DNA from: Microbacterium salsuginis
GTDB taxonomy: Bacteria > Actinomycetota > Actinomycetes > Actinomycetales > Microbacteriaceae
Direction of reading: 5' to 3'
DNA length: 64,000 bases
Assembly: GCF_012524205.1 (NCBI RefSeq)
Contig: NZ_JABACI010000001.1
Coordinates: 1,302,001 to 1,366,000 of the forward strand
Positions 35,873 to 44,506 of this stretch are shown piece by piece (the stretch's first letter is position 1; each line of letters begins with the position of its first letter). Made by a program: the position numbers and the translations under genes. The notes beneath the pieces were generated by a model. That model made no database searches. It was not told the origin of the DNA and saw only the letters and a list, made by a program, of their open reading frames with translations.

Positions 35873-36766
35873 ATGGCGACTGCTCCCTCGACCCCGACCG
35901 GCGAGCACCCGCGCGGCGACGGCCGGCGCCGCATCGTGTTCCTCGATGTGGACGGCACGATCCTCGAGCACGGCTCGCACGTCGCGCCCTCGACCGGCGA
36001 GGCCGTGCGCTCGGCTCGCGCGGCCGGCCACGAGGTGTATCTGAGCACGGGGCGCTCGGCCTTCGACATCCACCCGCGGGTGGCCGAGATCGGATTCGAC
36101 GGCGCCATCACGAACTCGGGAGCGCTCGTGACCGCGGGCGACACGGTGATCGCGGACCGGCCGCTCAGCCCGGCCGCGACCGACCGGATGCTCGCGGTGC
36201 TGCGCACCCACGGCATCCGGTTCTTCCTGCAGACCCACGACGGCGTCTACGCGAGCGACGACATGGCCGAGCTGATGGCGTCGTACGCGCAGGAGCTCCG
36301 CGATCGTGACGCGACCCGCGGGCTCCGCCCCGAGGACTCTCTCGCGGGCCTGGCCGACCGGGAATTCCCGGGCATCGAGGAGGCCGATCTCTCGCGCATC
36401 GCCAAGGCCGTCTTCGTGAGCGATCACGCCGACGGACTGGACGTGCTGCGCGCCGACCTCGGCGACGAGTTCCTCATCGTGCCCGGAAGCATCCCGCTGC
36501 CCGGCGGCTCGAACGGCGAGATCGGCGAGCGCGGCACCAACAAGGGGACCGCGATCGAGCTGCTGCTGGCGCATCTGGGGCGGGATGCCGCCGACGCCGT
36601 CGCGATCGGCGACAGCTGGAACGACGTGGAGATGTTCGAGGTCTGCGGCACGAGCGTCGCGATGGGCAACGCCCACGACGAGCTGAAGCACATGGCCGAC
36701 TTCGTCACGACCGCCGTCCTCGACGACGGCGTGTGGAACGCGTTCGACCGCCTCGGACTGCTCTGA
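35873..36766 (+). CDS. HAD-superfamily phosphatase, Cof type (class IIB)
   Basis: A cytoplasmic phosphatase of 297 residues, probably acting on sugar phosphates or flavin-type phosphates. Motif I is FLDVDGTIL (~23-31) with the nucleophile Asp; motif II is STGRSAFDI (~58); the class-IIB cap lies between about 85 and 200; motif III Lys in GTNKGTAIELLL (~223) and motif IV GDSWNDVEMFEVCG (~245-258) are complete. A 20-residue disordered N-terminal stretch precedes motif I. It starts one base after the LysE gene and should be cotranscribed; no functional link is evident. Confidence 0.93.
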   Translation: MATAPSTPTGEHPRGDGRRRIVFLDVDGTILEHGSHVAPSTGEAVRSARAAGHEVYLSTGRSAFDIHPRVAEIGFDGAITNSGALVTAGDTVIADRPLSPAATDRMLAVLRTHGIRFFLQTHDGVYASDDMAELMASYAQELRDRDATRGLRPEDSLAGLADREFPGIEEADLSRIAKAVFVSDHADGLDVLRADLGDEFLIVPGSIPLPGGSNGEIGERGTNKGTAIELLLAHLGRDAADAVAIGDSWNDVEMFEVCGTSVAMGNAHDELKHMADFVTTAVLDDGVWNAFDRLGLL

Positions 36767-36785
36767 GGCGGCGTCTCGGCCTCAG
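36763..36785. terminator. Short terminator overlapping two stop codons
   Basis: CTGAGGC (36763-36769) pairs with GCCTCAG (36779-36785) across a nine-base loop. The left arm contains the TGA of the HAD gene and the right arm the TGA of the convergent VOC gene, so the same stem ends both genes. Confidence 0.65.
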
Positions 36786-37162
36786 GCGGCCTCCGGTGCC
36801 TCGGAACCCAGATTGACCAGATTGCCGTCGGGATCCCGCACCTGAGCGACGCGCTCTCCCCACGGCATGTCGGCGGGCTCCTGCTCGGCGCGACCGCCCG
36901 CAGCCAGCCACGCCGCGAACGCCTCGTCGACGTCGTCGACGTAGAACCACAGGGCGATGCGGTCGCCGACCAGCGGCGGCAGGGCGTCCGGATCGCGCCC
37001 GATGCCCAGCGCCACCGAGCCGATCTTCAGCGAGACGTAGTCATCGCCCTCGCCGCTGCCGAAGTGGTAGTCGACGCGACCGCCCAGCGCGCTCTCGTAG
37101 AACCGCACGAGTCCCGGCAGATCCCGGGACAGAAGGATGGGGAACAGACTCCGCACCGCCAT
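36782..37162 (-). CDS. VOC-family protein
   Basis: A 126-residue vicinal-oxygen-chelate protein resembling bleomycin-resistance and glyoxalase proteins. First half: FPILLSRDLPGLVRFYESAL (~7-26) and GSVALGIG. Second half: LWFYVDDVDEAFAAWLAAGG (~71-90), and the ending VRDPDGNLVNLGS, which is the standard closing turn. It resembles the protein encoded at 8929, suggesting paralogues. TAGGGT ends six bases before ATG 37162, so a leaderless mRNA is likely. It lies downstream of the SDR and enoyl-CoA hydratase genes but seems to have its own promoter. Confidence 0.87.
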   Translation of the reverse strand: MAVRSLFPILLSRDLPGLVRFYESALGGRVDYHFGSGEGDDYVSLKIGSVALGIGRDPDALPPLVGDRIALWFYVDDVDEAFAAWLAAGGRAEQEPADMPWGERVAQVRDPDGNLVNLGSEAPEAA

Positions 37163-37185
37163 GCGGCCACCCTACGCCGCCCGCG

Positions 37186-38025
37186 TCAGTCCAGGAAGAT
37201 GTCGGGAAACAGCTGGTCGTCGGGGGTTCCCGGAACCGCGGCGTACCCCGAGAAGTCGGTCACGCCCGCCGCCTCGAGCACATCCTCCACGATGAGCGTC
37301 TGCCCGGTGTAGTCGCGCGCGGGCTTGGTGATGACCTCGTACGCGGCATCCGCGTACACCTCCGGCGTGCGGCTGACCTTCATCATGCGGTCGCCGCCGA
37401 GCGCGAACTGCACGGCGGCCGTGGCGATCGTCGTCCGCGGCCACAGCGTGTTCGCCGCGATCCCGTCGGCGGCGAACTCCGCGGCGATGCCGAGCGTCGC
37501 CATCGTCATGCCGTACTTGGCCAGCGTGTAGCCGGTGTGACCGCCCAGCCATTTCGGCGACAGGTTGAGCGGCGGCGAGAGCGAGAGGATGTGCGGGTTC
37601 GCGGCATCCTTCAGGATCGGGATCGCCGCCCTGCTCAGCATGAACGTGCCGCGCACGTTGACGTCCTGCATGAGGTCGTACTTCTTCGCGTCGAGGTCCA
37701 GCGTGCGCGAGAGGTCGATCACCGACGCGTTGTTGACGACGATGTCGATGCCGCCGAACTCGCCCTGCGTCTTGAGCACCGCCTCGGTGACGTCGTCGTC
37801 GTTGCGCACGTCGCCCACGATCGGCAGCGCCTGCCCACCGGCCGCGCGGATCTGCTCGGCCGCGGAGTGCACGGTGCCCTCGAGCTTGGGGTGCGGAGTG
37901 TCCGTCTTGGCCAGCAGCGCGACGTTGGCGCCGTCGCGCGCGGCGCGCAGCGCGATCGCGAGGCCGATGCCGCGGCTGCCGCCCGACATCAGGATGGTCT
38001 TGCCTGCCAGCGGCTTGTCACTCAT
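37186..38025 (-). CDS. Short-chain dehydrogenase (HSDL2-like)
   Basis: An NAD(P)-dependent oxidoreductase of 279 residues. The cofactor motif is MSGGSRGIG (~13-21), followed by NNAS (~98-101), and the catalytic Tyr-Lys appear as GYTLAKYGM (~165-173) after the Ser region ILSLSPPLNLSP (~146-157). The SPPLN and later NTLWPRT signatures are those of the hydroxysteroid-dehydrogenase-like 2 group, whose members associate with lipid metabolism. GAGGAGACACG precedes ATG 38025. It is the third gene, after an SDR and an enoyl-CoA hydratase, of a leftward acyl-CoA oxidation operon. Confidence 0.92.
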   Translation of the reverse strand: MSDKPLAGKTILMSGGSRGIGLAIALRAARDGANVALLAKTDTPHPKLEGTVHSAAEQIRAAGGQALPIVGDVRNDDDVTEAVLKTQGEFGGIDIVVNNASVIDLSRTLDLDAKKYDLMQDVNVRGTFMLSRAAIPILKDAANPHILSLSPPLNLSPKWLGGHTGYTLAKYGMTMATLGIAAEFAADGIAANTLWPRTTIATAAVQFALGGDRMMKVSRTPEVYADAAYEVITKPARDYTGQTLIVEDVLEAAGVTDFSGYAAVPGTPDDQLFPDIFLD

Positions 38026-38097
38026 CGTGTCTCCTCGGGTGATGTCTCGAAAATGCAGGATTCGGTGGCTGTTCGCATGCGCTTCTGCGACACGCGT

Positions 38098-38889
38098 TCA
38101 GGAACCGGCCGAACGGGCGGCGGATTTGGCGGATGCTGCGGCGAAGGCCGCGACGCGCGCGCGGGACTCGTCCGTCTCGAAGCGCGCGCCGATCGAGGCG
38201 GCCTCGTCCTCGAGGTTCTCGCCGAACGAGCGGTGGGCACCGGTGCGGACCAGGCGCTTGGCCTGCCCGAACGCCGCCGTGGCGTTGTCGAGCCAGAATC
38301 GAGCGACCTCCTCGGCGCGACCCGCGATATCGGCCGCGGGGACCACCTCGGTCACCAGGCCCCAGTCCAGCGCGGTCGCCGCATCGAGCGCGCGATCCTG
38401 CAGCAGCAGCTGCAGCGCGCGGCGCTGGCCGATCGCGGCCGGCAGCAGGGTCGAGACACCCAGGTCGGGAGTCAGCCCGATGTTGGCGTACTTGCTGACG
38501 AACTTGGAGTTGTCGGCGGCCACGATGTAGTCGGCGGTGAGCATCAGGCCGAGTCCGCCGCCGGCCACGGCGCCCTGCACCGCCGCGACGACGGGCTTGT
38601 CCGACTCCACGAACGTGCGGATGCCCTCGTGGATCACGTGGGCAGCACCGGTGACGTCGGCACCGGACGCGCCCGAGGTCGCCATGGCGACGACATCGCC
38701 GCCGGCGCAGAAGGCCGGGCCCGCGGCATCCAGGATCACGGCTCCCACGGACGGATCCGCCGTGACCTCGCGCGCCACGTCGCGCCAGCGCGCGCCCATC
38801 TCGAAGTCCATCGCGTTGAGGTACGCAGGACGGTTGAACGTCACGCGGGCGAGCCCGCCCTCGACGTGCAGAAGGATCGAATCGGTCAT
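38098..38889 (-). CDS. Enoyl-CoA hydratase/isomerase
   Basis: Hydrates 2-enoyl-CoA to 3-hydroxyacyl-CoA. 263 residues, standard crotonase length. Oxyanion-hole segments are GPAFCAGGDVVAMA (~55-68) and AVQGAVAGGGLGLMLTADYI (~96-115), followed by KFVSKYANIGLTPDLGVSTLLP. The second catalytic Glu of classical hydratases is not obvious in the latter block (LTPD in place of the usual Glu), so isomerase or another crotonase activity is possible. TAAGGAACC precedes ATG 38889. It follows the SDR gene at 38956 by 66 bases and precedes the HSDL2-like SDR gene. Confidence 0.92.
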   Translation of the reverse strand: MTDSILLHVEGGLARVTFNRPAYLNAMDFEMGARWRDVAREVTADPSVGAVILDAAGPAFCAGGDVVAMATSGASGADVTGAAHVIHEGIRTFVESDKPVVAAVQGAVAGGGLGLMLTADYIVAADNSKFVSKYANIGLTPDLGVSTLLPAAIGQRRALQLLLQDRALDAATALDWGLVTEVVPAADIAGRAEEVARFWLDNATAAFGQAKRLVRTGAHRSFGENLEDEAASIGARFETDESRARVAAFAAASAKSAARSAGS

Positions 38890-38955
38890 GGGGTTCCTTA
38901 CTTCGGTGCTCCACACATGGGATGGCAGCGTGGAATGTCCTGGGTCAGCCGACGG

Positions 38956-39717
38956 TCATCGCGGTGCCATTCGAATAGCTCCGTCGAGGCGGATCGTCTC
39001 GCCGTTGAGGTAGCCGTTGTCGACGATCGACATGACCAGGCGGGCGTACTCGTCGGGCTTGCCGAGGCGCTGCGGGTAGGGCACCTGCTGTCCGAGAGAG
39101 TCCTGTGCCGCCTGCGGCAGGCCCATCAGCATCGGAGTCTCCATGATGCCCGGAGCGATCGTCACGACACGGATGCCGTAGCGGGCGAGCTCGCGTGCGA
39201 TCGGGAGCGTCATCGCGTGCACGCCGCCTTTGCTCGCAGCGTACGCCGGCTGCCCGATCTGGCCGTCGAACGCGGCGACGCTCGCGGTGCTGACGATGAC
39301 GCCGCGGTCGCCGTCCGCGGTCGGGCCCGCCTTCGCCATCGCCGCCGACGTCTGCGCGATGACGTTGTACGTGCCGACGAGGTTGACCCGGATGATCCGC
39401 TCGAAGTCCGCGAGGGGCGTCGGCACGCCTTCACGATCGAGGACTTTTGCCGGCGGCGCGATGCCGGCGCAGTTCACCACGACGCGAAGGGGACCGGATG
39501 CCGCAGCCGTCGCGACCGCGGAGGCCACCTGTTCGGGATCCGTGACGTCGGCCGGAGCGAACGCTCCCCCGAGCTCCGCCGCGACGTCGGCGCCTGCTGA
39601 CGCGGGCAGGTCGATGATCGTGACCGAGGCGCCCGCTGCGGCGAGCCGGCGGGCCGTGGCCAGGCCGAGGCCGCTCGCACCGCCCGTGACGAGGGCCGAA
39701 GCATCCCCCAGATCCAT
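38956..39717 (-). CDS. 3-hydroxyacyl-CoA dehydrogenase of the SDR (HSD17B10-like) type
   Basis: Oxidises 3-hydroxyacyl-CoA to 3-ketoacyl-CoA with NAD. 253 residues. Cofactor motif VTGGASGLGLAT (~10-21), NAD-type IIDLP (~34-38), NCAG (~82), catalytic Ser in IVSTASVAAFDGQ, Tyr and Lys in PAYAASKGGVHAMT (~160-173), and PGIMETPML. This matches type-II short-chain 3-hydroxyacyl-CoA dehydrogenases used in isoleucine and fatty-acid breakdown, fitting the adjacent hydratase. AAGGAG lies five bases before ATG 39717. First gene of the operon; the GTTCCAC dyad just upstream is its likely operator. Confidence 0.93.
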   Translation of the reverse strand: MDLGDASALVTGGASGLGLATARRLAAAGASVTIIDLPASAGADVAAELGGAFAPADVTDPEQVASAVATAAASGPLRVVVNCAGIAPPAKVLDREGVPTPLADFERIIRVNLVGTYNVIAQTSAAMAKAGPTADGDRGVIVSTASVAAFDGQIGQPAYAASKGGVHAMTLPIARELARYGIRVVTIAPGIMETPMLMGLPQAAQDSLGQQVPYPQRLGKPDEYARLVMSIVDNGYLNGETIRLDGAIRMAPR

Positions 39718-39742
39718 GTGTTCTCCTTCGAACTGATATCGC

Positions 39743-39761
39743 GTTCCACCATACGTGGAAC
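39743..39761. promoter_or_regulatory. Dyad operator GTTCCAC-N5-GTGGAAC
   Basis: Perfect seven-base arms around CATAC, 26 bases upstream of the SDR start and next to GATATC, a possible leftward -10 box. A further TGGGACG...GTTCCA half-site lies just outside. Position and shape suggest a TetR-type repressor of the acyl-CoA operon; the regulator is not in the window. Confidence 0.6.
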
Positions 39762-39876
39762 TGCGTCCCATGTCAGCGTCGTCGCATGCGTGCGCTCCCA
39801 CGCTACCCACTGCACGCCCACCGCGCTGCCGCCCCGCACGGTGGCGTCTCCCCCGTCGAGCGGGTTGGATGGGCTC

Positions 39877-40227
39877 ATGGAGCTGCGTACCAAGCGGGTC
39901 TACGACGACCCGGCGCCGGCGGACGGATTCCGCGTGCTCGTCGACCGGCTGTGGCCACGCGGGCTGTCGAAGGAGTGGGCCGCGCTCGATCTGTGGGCCA
40001 AGGAGGTCGCTCCTTCGACCGAGTTGCGCCGCGCCTTCCATCGCGACGGCCTGCCGTGGGACTCCTTCGCCGAGGCCTACCGCGCGGAGCTCGCCGGCCC
40101 GGCGCACGCCGCCGTCGAAGCGCTGCGCGACGAACTGGCGCGGCATCCCGTCGCCACGCTCCTGTACGGCGTGCACGACGAGCAGCACAACCACGCGCTC
40201 CTCCTGCTCGACGCCCTCGGCCGCTGA
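39877..40227 (+). CDS. DUF488 family protein
   Basis: A 116-residue cytoplasmic protein of the DUF488 family, whose biochemical role is not established. Family features: RTKRVYDDPAPADGFRVLVD (~4-23), RLWPRGLSKE (~24-33), WAKEVAPSTELRRAFH (~40-55), and the C-terminal TLLYGVHDEQHNHALLLLDAL, where the usual LLYAARDxxxNHA segment is recognisable. TTGGAT ends six bases before ATG 39877 and there is no ribosome-binding site. The kinase-like gene begins 50 bases later on the same strand; cotranscription is possible. Confidence 0.9.
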   Translation: MELRTKRVYDDPAPADGFRVLVDRLWPRGLSKEWAALDLWAKEVAPSTELRRAFHRDGLPWDSFAEAYRAELAGPAHAAVEALRDELARHPVATLLYGVHDEQHNHALLLLDALGR

Positions 40228-40277
40228 CCCGCGACGACGCCCACAGCTCGCGCCCGGCCGGCTCAGAAGGCGGCAGG

Positions 40278-41012
40278 ATGAAGAGCGTGTCGATTCCGCT
40301 CGAAGCCGTCGCGGTGCCCGCGCAGGTGCGGCGCCTCGCCGGCGGCGCCGCCCTCGAGCCGGTGTGGGTCAATGACTATGGCGGCCTGACCTTCCGCACC
40401 GACGACGAGCGCTACATCAAGTACGGCCCGCTCAACGCCGAAACCTCGTTCGCCGGCGAGGCGGCGCGGCTGGACTGGGCGGCGCGCTTCGCGCGCGTTC
40501 CGCGTCTGCTCGAGGCCGGCGCCGACGCGACGCACGAGTGGCTGGTGACGGCGGCCCTGCCGGGGAGATCCGCGGTCGACCCGCGGTGGCTGGCCGAGCC
40601 GGAGGTCGCCGTGCGCGCCGTCGGCGAGGGACTGCGCGCGCTGCACGACGCGCTGCCGGTCGAGGACTGCCCGTTCGACTGGTCGGTGCCTTCGCGCATC
40701 GCGAATGCCGCGGGCCGCGGCATCCGGGTTCCGGATTCCCTGCGAGAGGCGCCGCCCGTCGAGCGGCTCGTGGTGTGCCACGCGGATGCCTGCTGCCCCA
40801 ACACGCTCATCGGCGAAGACGGCCTCTGGAGCGGGCACGTCGACCTCGGTGGACTCGGCGTCGCCGACCGGTGGGCGGACATAGCCGTGGCGTCGATGTC
40901 GACCGCGTGGAACTATGGCGAGGGATGGGAGGACGCCCTCATCGAGGCGTACGGGGTCGCACCCGACCGCGAGCGCCTGTCGTACTACCGAGACCTCTGG
41001 AACGCGACATGA
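40278..41012 (+). CDS. Aminoglycoside 3'-phosphotransferase-like kinase
   Basis: An APH-fold kinase of 244 residues. The N-lobe strand GLTFRTDDERYIKYGPL (~36-52) carries the ATP-binding Lys. The catalytic loop is VVCHADACCPNTLI (~170-183), close to the HGDACLPN loop of APH(3') enzymes though with Ala for Gly after the His, and the metal-binding Asp is in GHVDLGGLGVADRWADIA (~192-209). The APH(3')-specific late Tyr-rich tail RLSYYRDLWNAT is present. It may give aminoglycoside resistance or phosphorylate an unrelated small molecule. GGCAGG lies just before the ATG. The stop overlaps the SRPBCC start. Confidence 0.85.
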   Translation: MKSVSIPLEAVAVPAQVRRLAGGAALEPVWVNDYGGLTFRTDDERYIKYGPLNAETSFAGEAARLDWAARFARVPRLLEAGADATHEWLVTAALPGRSAVDPRWLAEPEVAVRAVGEGLRALHDALPVEDCPFDWSVPSRIANAAGRGIRVPDSLREAPPVERLVVCHADACCPNTLIGEDGLWSGHVDLGGLGVADRWADIAVASMSTAWNYGEGWEDALIEAYGVAPDRERLSYYRDLWNAT

Positions 41013-41515
41013 CCAGCATCACCGGGACCGTGACCAAGATCGACGACGCGCCGCATCTGGTGATCCTGCGCCGATTCCCCGCCTCGGCCGACGAGGTGTG
41101 GCGTGAGCTGACCGAGTCCGACCGGCTCGAGCGTTGGATCGGCCGGTGGGAGGGCGACCCGAAGACCGGCCACGTCACGTTCTTCATGACGTCGGAGAGC
41201 GCGGATGCCGAGCCTGAGGAGTACACGATCCTCGAGTGCGACCGGCCCCGCCGCTTCGCAGGCGACACGTCGCAGGGAGCCGGTGCGTGGCACCTGTGGT
41301 TCGAGCTCGCCGAGGAGGCGCCGGGCGACACCGTGCTGACCTTCGGGCAGCGCCTGAACCCCGGCGAGGACGTCGGCACGATCGGGCCGGGCTGGGAGTA
41401 CTACCTCGACCGGCTCGTCGCGGTGCAGGCCGGTCTCGACGCGGGCACGGTCGATTGGGACGACTACTTCCCCGCGCTGCAGCCCGCATACGAGAAGCTC
41501 GTCGCCGCCGACTGA
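41009..41515 (+). CDS. SRPBCC-domain protein (AHSA1-like)
   Basis: A 168-residue START/Bet v1-like ligand-binding protein. The first strand and helix read HLVILRRFPASADEVWRELT (~16-35), the family hallmark, then ESDRLERWIGRWEGDP (~36-51). The centre EEYTILECDRPRRFAGDT and the closing helix GWEYYLDRLVAVQAGLDAG complete the hydrophobic cup. Ligand unknown. The ATG overlaps the stop of the kinase-like gene (ATGA), so the two are translationally coupled; such pairs recur in actinobacteria but the joint role is unclear. It converges with the ECF transporter operon. Confidence 0.9.
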   Translation: MTSITGTVTKIDDAPHLVILRRFPASADEVWRELTESDRLERWIGRWEGDPKTGHVTFFMTSESADAEPEEYTILECDRPRRFAGDTSQGAGAWHLWFELAEEAPGDTVLTFGQRLNPGEDVGTIGPGWEYYLDRLVAVQAGLDAGTVDWDDYFPALQPAYEKLVAAD

Positions 41516-41588
41516 GTCCCACGGCTGCACTCCCCTGCCGCGGCACGGATCTGGTGCGCCGCGACAGAAACCGGCCGCCGGCCCGTCG

Positions 41589-42380
41589 TCACGCGCCGGG
41601 TCCGAGGATGAAGTTCCAGGTGCCGAAGACGACGGATGCTGCGACCGCTGTCAGCGCGATGCCGAGGCCGAGCGCCATGAGCGCCCACTCCCGGGCCCCG
41701 AAGCGGGACTCCCGCGCCCACGTGCGGCGCACCGGCGCACCGAAGCCGCGCGCCTCCATCGCAGTCGCGAGCTTCGCGCCGCGCCGGATCGAGAGGACGA
41801 GCAGCGCGAACGCCATGCCGAGGAACCGGCGAATCCGGCCCCGGTCGGCGACACCGCGCGCGCGCCGCGCGAGCTCGAGCGCGCGCCAGTCGTCGAGGAA
41901 CAGCCCCACCATCCGCAGCCCGGCGAGCGCACCGAGCACGAACCGCGCGGGCAGGCGCACGACCTGGGCGAGCCCGTCGGCGAGGTCGGTGGGGTCGACG
42001 GTCACGAAAAGCACGACCGACGGCAGCGCGATCGCGAGCACGCGCAGCATCGTGGCGAGCGCGAGCTCGAGCGAGCCGTCGCTCACGTGCACGACGAACC
42101 AGTCGACGTACACGGTCCCGGATGCCTCGCCGTACAGTGCGATCGTGAGCCCGGTGAGGGGCGCCGCCAGCCACACCGGCCACGTGCGCACCCAGAACTC
42201 GCGCCAGCCGAGGCCCGCGAACGGGATGAGCGCGAGCTCGAGCACGAGTGCGATCGCCGCCGACAGCCAGTCGAGCGTGAGCACGAGCGGGATCGCGATG
42301 AGCGCGCTCGCGCCGAGCTTGGCGACGGGGTTGATACGGGCCACGGTCCCGGTCCGCGCGTGCGAGTCGAGCAGGGTCAT
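41589..42380 (-). CDS. ykoC: ECF transporter T component
   Basis: The scaffold membrane subunit of an energy-coupling-factor importer. 263 residues with five or six hydrophobic segments. The two coupling motifs that touch the ATPase are ARRARGV (~167-173) and AMEARGFG (~203-210), matching the A-R-G signatures of EcfT. The ATG overlaps the stop of the ATPase gene (ATGA). The S component upstream and the TPP riboswitch at the head of the operon show that the whole importer brings in thiamine or its hydroxymethylpyrimidine precursor, as in YkoEDC systems. Confidence 0.92.
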   Translation of the reverse strand: MTLLDSHARTGTVARINPVAKLGASALIAIPLVLTLDWLSAAIALVLELALIPFAGLGWREFWVRTWPVWLAAPLTGLTIALYGEASGTVYVDWFVVHVSDGSLELALATMLRVLAIALPSVVLFVTVDPTDLADGLAQVVRLPARFVLGALAGLRMVGLFLDDWRALELARRARGVADRGRIRRFLGMAFALLVLSIRRGAKLATAMEARGFGAPVRRTWARESRFGAREWALMALGLGIALTAVAASVVFGTWNFILGPGA

Positions 42381-43840
42381 CCGGGCGCTCCTCCGGCCAG
42401 CTCGAACCGCTCGGCGCGCAGCGCCTCGACCACGTCGAGGTCGTGCGTGATCGTGACGATCGCGGAGCCCTCATCGCGCAGCCGCGCGAGCAGCGCGACG
42501 AGCTCGGCCCATGTGCGCGCGTCCTGTCCGAACGTGGGCTCGTCGAGCACCAGCACGCGCGGTGCGGTGGCGAGCGCCGCGGCGACGGTGAGCCGCCGCT
42601 TCTCGCCGCCCGACAGCGTGTAGGGGTTCGCTGCGGCGAGCCGGTCGAGCCGCAGCCGCTCGAGCAGCTCGTCCACCCGACGCGCAATCTCGGGCTCGGC
42701 GAGGCCGAGCGCGCGCGGCCCCACTTCGAGCTCCTCCCGGACGGTGCGCGAGAGGAGCTGATGCTCGGGGTCCTGGAACACCGTGCCGATGCGGGTCAGC
42801 AGCTGACGGGACGACCAGCGGATCGGTGTCGCGCCGGCGCCCGACGCGAGGGCGACGGATGCCTCGACCCGGCCCGCCGCAGGCGCCAGCAGTCCGGCGA
42901 GGGTCAGGCCGAGCGTGGACTTTCCGGCGCCGTTGGGCCCGGTGATCGCGAGCGCCGCACCCGCCCGTACGTCGAGATCGATCCCGCGCGCCACGGGGTG
43001 CCCCTTCACGCGCTCGACCGCGAGGTCGCGAGCGTTCAGCAGCACCTCGCCACCGGCCGAGTGTGGCGGCGCCGGATGGGCGGGCGGGATGCCGGGCACC
43101 CAGACACCCGCGGCCGCGAGCTCCGCACCGCGGTCGCGGAGCACCGCATCGGGGGAGCCGTCCGCGATCACACCGCCGTCGCCGAGCACGATAACCCGCG
43201 AGACGAGCGGCAGCCAGACGTCCACCCGGTGCTCCACGACGACGAGCGTCGAGCCGGTGGCCGCGAGCATCGCGCTCACGGCATCGCGCACCTCCGCGAC
43301 GCCGGCCGGGTCGAGGTTCGCGGTCGGCTCGTCGAGGAGCAGCAGCCCCGGCCGCATCGCGTGGGCGCCCGCGAGCGCGAGCCGCTGCTTCTGGCCGCCC
43401 GACAGCGCCTTGGTCGGACGATCGAGCGGCACGTCGAGCCCGACGGCGTCGAGCGCCTCCTCGACGCGCCGCCAGATCTCGTCGCGGGGAACGCCGAGGT
43501 TCTCGCAGCCGAACGCGACGTCGTCGCCGACGCGCGCGAGGATCACCTGCGAGTCAGGGTCCTGCAGGACGAGCGCGGCCCGCCCGCGCGCCTGCGCCGC
43601 GAGTGCCCCGTCGATGAGAAGCGCCCCCGCGGACTCCCCCTCCTCGTCGCCGCCGAGCACACCCGCCAGGCCGTGCAGGAGCGTCGACTTGCCCGAGCCC
43701 GAGGCGCCGAGCAGCAGCACGCGCTCTCCGGGATCGATGCGGAACGAGGCATCCGTCACCGCCCACGCGCGCCGCGACGCGTGCCGCCAGCCCCACCCGC
43801 GCGCCTCGACGGCCGCAGGCGGGGACTCGCGCGGGCTCAC
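42377..43840 (-). CDS. ykoD: ECF transporter ATPase, fused double domain
   Basis: Energises the thiamine-type ECF importer. 487 residues holding two complete ABC domains in one chain. Domain 1: Walker A GASGSGKST (~35-43), signature LSGGQKQRLAL, Walker B LLLLDEPTANLDP, H-loop VVEHRVD. Domain 2 (from ~250): Walker [10 protein letters not shown], signature LSGGEKRRLTV, Walker B VLVLDEPTFGQDA, H-loop TITHDLD. The start is uncertain: GTG 43840 is the first in-frame start codon after the S-component stop, 17 bases downstream of it, with no obvious ribosome-binding site, suggesting coupling. Confidence 0.92.
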   Translation of the reverse strand: MSPRESPPAAVEARGWGWRHASRRAWAVTDASFRIDPGERVLLLGASGSGKSTLLHGLAGVLGGDEEGESAGALLIDGALAAQARGRAALVLQDPDSQVILARVGDDVAFGCENLGVPRDEIWRRVEEALDAVGLDVPLDRPTKALSGGQKQRLALAGAHAMRPGLLLLDEPTANLDPAGVAEVRDAVSAMLAATGSTLVVVEHRVDVWLPLVSRVIVLGDGGVIADGSPDAVLRDRGAELAAAGVWVPGIPPAHPAPPHSAGGEVLLNARDLAVERVKGHPVARGIDLDVRAGAALAITGPNGAGKSTLGLTLAGLLAPAAGRVEASVALASGAGATPIRWSSRQLLTRIGTVFQDPEHQLLSRTVREELEVGPRALGLAEPEIARRVDELLERLRLDRLAAANPYTLSGGEKRRLTVAAALATAPRVLVLDEPTFGQDARTWAELVALLARLRDEGSAIVTITHDLDVVEALRAERFELAGGAPG

Positions 43841-43857
43841 GGTCGCCGGGTCACGGA

Positions 43858-44499
43858 TCAGACGCGCGCTCGGGCCTCGCGGCCCGACGCGAAGCGGTCG
43901 AGCGCGCCCGTCGCCGCGAGTCCGCGCGCGAGGAGCCATGACCCTGCGCCGGCGATGACCGCCCCGGAGAGCATCGTGCTGATGAGGTACACCGTGATGA
44001 ACAGCGCATCGGCGCCCGCGAACCACAGGATGAGGTTGTTGATGCCGCCGGCGAGCGCCGCGCCGGCGCCCGCGAGGATCGCGACCGGCAGGCTCCAGCG
44101 GCGGTAGAAGAAGAGCAGGAAGATCAGCTCGGCGCCGAGACCTTGCACGAGGCCCGCCTCGATCGTGAGGAAGCCGCCCCACGTGTTGCCGACGAGAGCC
44201 GACACGACCGCGGCGAGCGTCTCGGTGTAGATCGCGGCGCCGGGCTTGCGGATGATGAGGGCGCCGAGGACCCCGGCGAAGAGCCACGGTCCGTCGAGGA
44301 GGCCCTGCAGACCGGGCGTGAGCGGCTCGAGGAGCGTCTTGGGACCCAGGTAGCCGATGTTCCACAGAAGGAAGATGAGACCGGCCGCGACGCCGATGAC
44401 GCTGGCGACGACGATGTCGACGACGCGCCAGCGGAGGCTGCGCCGGGGACGCTGCTCCTCGGTCTGCTGCGACGTGGGTGCGGACGTGGACGCGTACAT
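43858..44499 (-). CDS. ykoE: ECF transporter S component, YkoE family
   Basis: Substrate-binding membrane subunit, 213 residues with five or six hydrophobic segments from about residue 27. The N-terminus is a 25-residue Thr/Gln/Arg-rich cytoplasmic arm. Characteristic YkoE features are GLQGLLDGPWLFAGVLGALI (~62-81), the acidic TIEAGLVQGLGAELIF (~109-124) near the pocket, and GGINNLILWFAG (~148-159). YkoE-type S components bind thiamine or hydroxymethylpyrimidine. GGGAGGAG lies five bases before ATG 44499 and is embedded in the end of the TPP riboswitch. Confidence 0.92.
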   Translation of the reverse strand: MYASTSAPTSQQTEEQRPRRSLRWRVVDIVVASVIGVAAGLIFLLWNIGYLGPKTLLEPLTPGLQGLLDGPWLFAGVLGALIIRKPGAAIYTETLAAVVSALVGNTWGGFLTIEAGLVQGLGAELIFLLFFYRRWSLPVAILAGAGAALAGGINNLILWFAGADALFITVYLISTMLSGAVIAGAGSWLLARGLAATGALDRFASGREARARV

Positions 44500-44506
44500 G
44501 TGAACT

